A DNA stretch of 64,000 nucleotides from Pseudolabrys sp035718275 (GTDB taxonomy: Bacteria; Pseudomonadota; Alphaproteobacteria; Rhizobiales; Xanthobacteraceae), in the NCBI GenBank assembly GCA_035718275.1, contig DASTHI010000006.1:131904-195903 (forward strand), given 5' to 3'. Made by a program: the position numbers and the translations under genes. Below, in pieces: positions 62,033-64,000 of this stretch (its first letter is position 1; the number at the start of each line of letters is the position of its first letter). Under the pieces are notes generated by a model. The model was not told the DNA's origin. It worked only from the letters and a program-made list of their open reading frames with translations, and did not search any database.

Positions 62033-63238
62033 TTGCCACGCGCTCTCGTAATTGGTGGTTCGATGAGCGGTCTGCTGAGCGGCCTCTTGCTGCGCCGCGC
62101 AGGCTGGACGGTCGACATTTTCGAGCGCGTCGAAAGCGAGCTGTCGGGCCGCGGCGCTGGAATTGTCGCGCAGCAGGAATTGATAGCGCGGCTGAGTGCG
62201 CTCAGCCTCGCCACCGAGGAACTTGGGGTTTCGATCACGACGCGCAAAATCCTCGATACCGACGGCCGCCTGACACACGAAATCCATTGCCCGCAGGTGC
62301 TGACCGCTTGGGAGCGCGTGTACCGCCTGCTGCGGGATGCTTTTCCCGGTAGTCACTATCACCGCGCGCGCACGCTCGCGAAATTCACGCAAGACGACCG
62401 CGGTGTTCAGGCGCACTTTTCCGATGGCGAAATCATGCGGGCCGACCTGCTTGTTGGTGCCGATGGGATCCGCTCAACTGTCCGGCAGCAATGTCTCCCC
62501 GAGGTCAAGCCCTGCTATGCGGGCTATTCTGCCTGGCGCGCTCTCATTGCCGAACGGGACTTTCCTGCGGCCGTGCATCGCGAGCTGTTCGAATACATGA
62601 CCTTCAGTCTGCCGCCGGGCGAGCAATTCCTCGGCTACCCGGTCGCCGGCCCTGAGAACGATTTGCGGCCCGGCCACCGCCGTTACAACGTGGTGTGGTA
62701 CAGGCCCGCCGACGAACGCACGAAATTGCAGTGGTTGCTCACGGACGAGCGCGGAGTGCGGCACGCCATTTCCATCCCCCCGCCGCTCATCAGGCGTGAG
62801 GCGATCGCCGACATGCGTTCGGATGCCGAGCGCTTGATCGCTCCGCAATTTCGCCAAATCGTGCGGCTGATTGAGGAACCAATTCTGCAGCCTATCTACG
62901 ATCTTGAATCGCCGCGGATGGCATTCGGCCGGGTCGCCATCGTCGGCGATGCGGCCTTCGTGGCACGGCCGCATGTTGCGGCAGGCGTATCGAAAGCGGC
63001 GGATGACGCGGCCGCGCTTGCGGCAGCGCTGCAGAAGGAGCCCGATGTGGGAGCCGCGCTGGAAGCCTTCGAGGCTGCGCGGCTTCCGGAGAACCACCGG
63101 ATCATCGAGCGCGCGCGCCATCTTGGCGCGTATTTGCAGGCGAGTCGCACGCGCGAGGAGCAGGCACGCGCCGATCGATACAGCACGAATGCCGCGGTGA
63201 TTGCCGAGACTGCGGTGCTCGACTTCTTGTATTCGTAG
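62033..63238 (+). CDS. FAD-dependent monooxygenase, 2,6-dihydroxypyridine hydroxylase-like
   Basis: A 401-residue group A flavin monooxygenase. The N-terminal dinucleotide fold is VIGGSMSGLLSGLLLRRAG; the middle has the DG motif LVGADGIRSTVR; the end has GDAAFVARPHVAAGVSKAADD, a pattern typical of dihydroxypyridine hydroxylases. These hydroxylate N-heteroaromatic rings using NADH and O2. No ATG fits; the start is a TTG at 62033, preceded by a modest GGGG stretch, and the frame is closed upstream at 61985. The substrate is unproven. It is divergent from the cupin gene (87 bp gap). Confidence 0.85.
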   Translation: MPRALVIGGSMSGLLSGLLLRRAGWTVDIFERVESELSGRGAGIVAQQELIARLSALSLATEELGVSITTRKILDTDGRLTHEIHCPQVLTAWERVYRLLRDAFPGSHYHRARTLAKFTQDDRGVQAHFSDGEIMRADLLVGADGIRSTVRQQCLPEVKPCYAGYSAWRALIAERDFPAAVHRELFEYMTFSLPPGEQFLGYPVAGPENDLRPGHRRYNVVWYRPADERTKLQWLLTDERGVRHAISIPPPLIRREAIADMRSDAERLIAPQFRQIVRLIEEPILQPIYDLESPRMAFGRVAIVGDAAFVARPHVAAGVSKAADDAAALAAALQKEPDVGAALEAFEAARLPENHRIIERARHLGAYLQASRTREEQARADRYSTNAAVIAETAVLDFLYS

Positions 63239-63279
63239 CATTCAGCATATCCGGCCCACTCAGGTTCCGGATCCTTGCT

Positions 63280-63361
63280 TTCGCGGGGATGAGCGGATGA
63301 GAATCTGTGCGGCCTCTCAATCGTCAGGCCTTCGCAGGAATGAGCGGAAGAGAGTCTGAGC
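63280..63361 (+). repeat. Pair of imperfect direct repeats (31 bp)
   Basis: Copies at 63280-63310 and 63331-63361 share 26 of 31 positions; both contain TTCGC, GATGAGCGG or AATGAGCGG and TCTG. They probably belong to a short interspersed repeat family. Confidence 0.6.
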
Positions 63362-63369
63362 CGCTTCAC

Positions 63370-63408
63370 GTCATGGCCGGGCTTGTCCTGAATAAATCCG
63401 GCCATGAC
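63370..63408. repeat. Perfect inverted repeat, 11-bp arms
   Basis: GTCATGGCCGG (63370-63380) and CCGGCCATGAC (63398-63408) flank a 17-bp spacer. It is the kind of REP-like palindrome common between genes in Bradyrhizobium-type genomes, often found in pairs. Confidence 0.7.
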
Positions 63409-63514
63409 AAATGAGAGTCTTCGACATGGCGGCTGCTGACCTGTCTGTGCTGTCTCTCTATGTCGCCCGCGCTTGTCGCCGCCTTTCCACCTCATGGCCT
63501 GGCTCGTCCCGACC

Positions 63515-63580
63515 ATCCACGTCTTTCTTCACGGTGCTTCAGCAAAGCAAGACGTGGATCGCCGGAACAAGTCCGGCGAT
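63515..63580. repeat. Nested inverted repeats (REP-like)
   Basis: ATCCACGTCTT (63515-63525) pairs perfectly with AAGACGTGGAT (63549-63559), and immediately after it ATCGCCGGA (63558-63566) pairs with TCCGGCGAT (63572-63580) around a 5-nt loop. The layout matches well-known dispersed intergenic elements of the Bradyrhizobium group. Confidence 0.7.
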
Positions 63581-63662
63581 GACGGGACGAGAGGCGGTGG
63601 CACATAATATCCACGGTCACGCCTCATCGACGGTCACCCGCGATGAAAGGCGTCATCCTCTC

Positions 63663-63689
63663 TTGACAATATTCCTATAGGATAATATT
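63663..63689 (+). promoter_or_regulatory. TTGACA box within an AT-rich palindrome
   Basis: TTGACA at 63663-63668 is a perfect -35 consensus. It overlaps an AT-rich near-palindrome (AATATT, CCTATAGG, AT, AATATT at 63668-63689) inside otherwise GC-rich DNA. A -10-like TAATAT at 63683-63688 is 14 bp away, which is short, so the promoter call is tentative. It may drive the structured element that follows, or be a protein-binding site. Confidence 0.4.
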
Positions 63690-64000
63690 CACGCCGCGTC
63701 CTGCTCGATCGAGGGGCGTCATCTAGAGACGATCCTGAAGGCGGAGCAGGGCGCGGCGCCCGCCGCTGCGGCTCGTAACCGCAGAGCCGGGAGGCCTCGG
63801 CCAGCCGTCCGCCGGCACTACGACCGGCTGCCTTCGATGGCTGGACGTTGGTAGCGACGACGGGCGGCGGAAGCCGCCCCGGACTTGCGGGTCAGAAAGC
63901 CCGTGAGGTACGCGCCAGGGAAGCACGGCGCCGGGGACAGAAAAGCCGCAGGTGGAGCGCCGCGGGGCGCGTGCGTCTCACCGGACGCACGCCGCGCCCC
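63690..64000 (+). ncRNA. Candidate structured RNA or repeat element, class unknown
   Basis: About 310 bp of highly GC-rich sequence rich in perfect stem-loops: CTGCGG/CCGCAG (63766-63784), CCAGCC/GGCTGG (63801-63806 with 63839-63844), CAGCCG/CGGCTG (63802-63830), GGGCGGC/GCCGCCC closed by a GGAA tetraloop (63862-63879), and a long hairpin at the end, GGGGCGCG/CGCGCCCC with inner TGCGTC/GACGCA (63964-64000). The final hairpin resembles a terminator stem, though any T tract is outside the window. I do not recognise RNase P RNA, tmRNA, SRP or 6S RNA. Strand is inferred from the upstream TTGACA box. Confidence 0.35.

Larger units (their letters stand above)
63239..64000. other. Terminal intergenic region with repeats and structured DNA
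   Basis: The last 762 bp contain no credible coding region. Frames at 63411-63680 (plus) and 63723-63926 (minus) lack ribosome-binding sites and protein-like composition. The region holds direct and inverted repeats up to about 63580, then a putative promoter/AT palindrome, then a GC-rich structured part to the window end. Each is given as a separate entry. Confidence 0.6.

Noticed and set aside
63411..63680. 89-codon frame on the plus strand
   Set aside because: It runs through the palindromic repeats, has no ribosome-binding site, and its composition follows the repeats.
63723..63926. 67-codon frame on the minus strand
   Set aside because: Overlaps the stem-loop-rich element; no ribosome-binding site and no recognised pattern.
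63690..64000. RNase P RNA, tmRNA or SRP RNA
   Set aside because: The conserved sequence blocks of these RNAs are absent.
1..64000. tRNA or rRNA genes, CRISPR arrays, insertion sequences, prophage
   Set aside because: No cloverleaf with T-loop, no rRNA block, no regularly spaced repeats with unique spacers, no transposase or integrase frame was seen.

Overview
The window looks like a chromosomal segment of a high-GC alphaproteobacterium of the order Rhizobiales (Hyphomicrobiales), probably near Bradyrhizobium, Rhodopseudomonas or Pseudolabrys in the Xanthobacteraceae/Bradyrhizobiaceae. This is inferred from gene content: the housekeeping block proC, ybjN-like, prs, pgeF, midA-like, lgt, ubiK-like, rplY, pth, ychF; a UvrB with a long N-terminal extension; tripartite tricarboxylate transport (Bug) proteins; DUF1236-type secreted proteins; and palindromic intergenic repeats of a type common in that group. 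I see no rRNA, tRNA, insertion sequence, prophage or CRISPR array.

Layout. 0-12 kb is core: the end of a sensor kinase, a TetR regulator, proC with a YbjN-like gene, prs, a lipoprotein, the coupled lgt-midA-pgeF operon, then ubiK-like, rplY (with an attenuator-like leader), pth, ychF and an MFS transporter. 12-18.5 kb is a run of small, mostly exported or hypothetical proteins, two with a DUF1236-like C-terminus. 18.6-34.9 kb mixes uvrB, a flavin oxidase, a MetE-like methyltransferase, a lone Bug protein, a lytic transglycosylase with a fused membrane domain, metY, a reductase/DUF6064 pair, an AhpD-like gene remnant, a cysteine synthase-glutaredoxin fusion and an aminotransferase. 35-39 kb holds two membrane-anchored predicted lipid hydrolases, one patatin-like and one with a GHSGG serine motif, joined by a small overlapping ORF. 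39-51 kb has a PQQ-type sugar dehydrogenase, a GST, a GT87 glycosyltransferase, an aspartate-type aminotransferase, a divergent EF-G paralogue, DUF421, MsrP and HdeD.

51-63 kb is an uptake and catabolism region. A minus-strand operon runs cyclase/metal hydrolase, two tandemly duplicated Bug binding proteins, tctB, tctA. It is followed by a branched-chain-type ABC importer (livHMGF with a convergent binding protein gene), a cupin and a hydroxypyridine-hydroxylase-like flavin monooxygenase. The substrates cannot be read from sequence; organic acids and aromatic or N-heterocyclic compounds are reasonable guesses.

The last 760 bp carry no convincing gene. They hold direct and inverted repeats, then a TTGACA box on an AT-rich palindrome, then about 310 bp of very GC-rich sequence full of perfect stem-loops and ending in a large hairpin. 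This is the best candidate here for an undescribed structured RNA or mobile repeat. The other main candidates are the membrane hydrolase module at 35-39 kb and the rplY leader.
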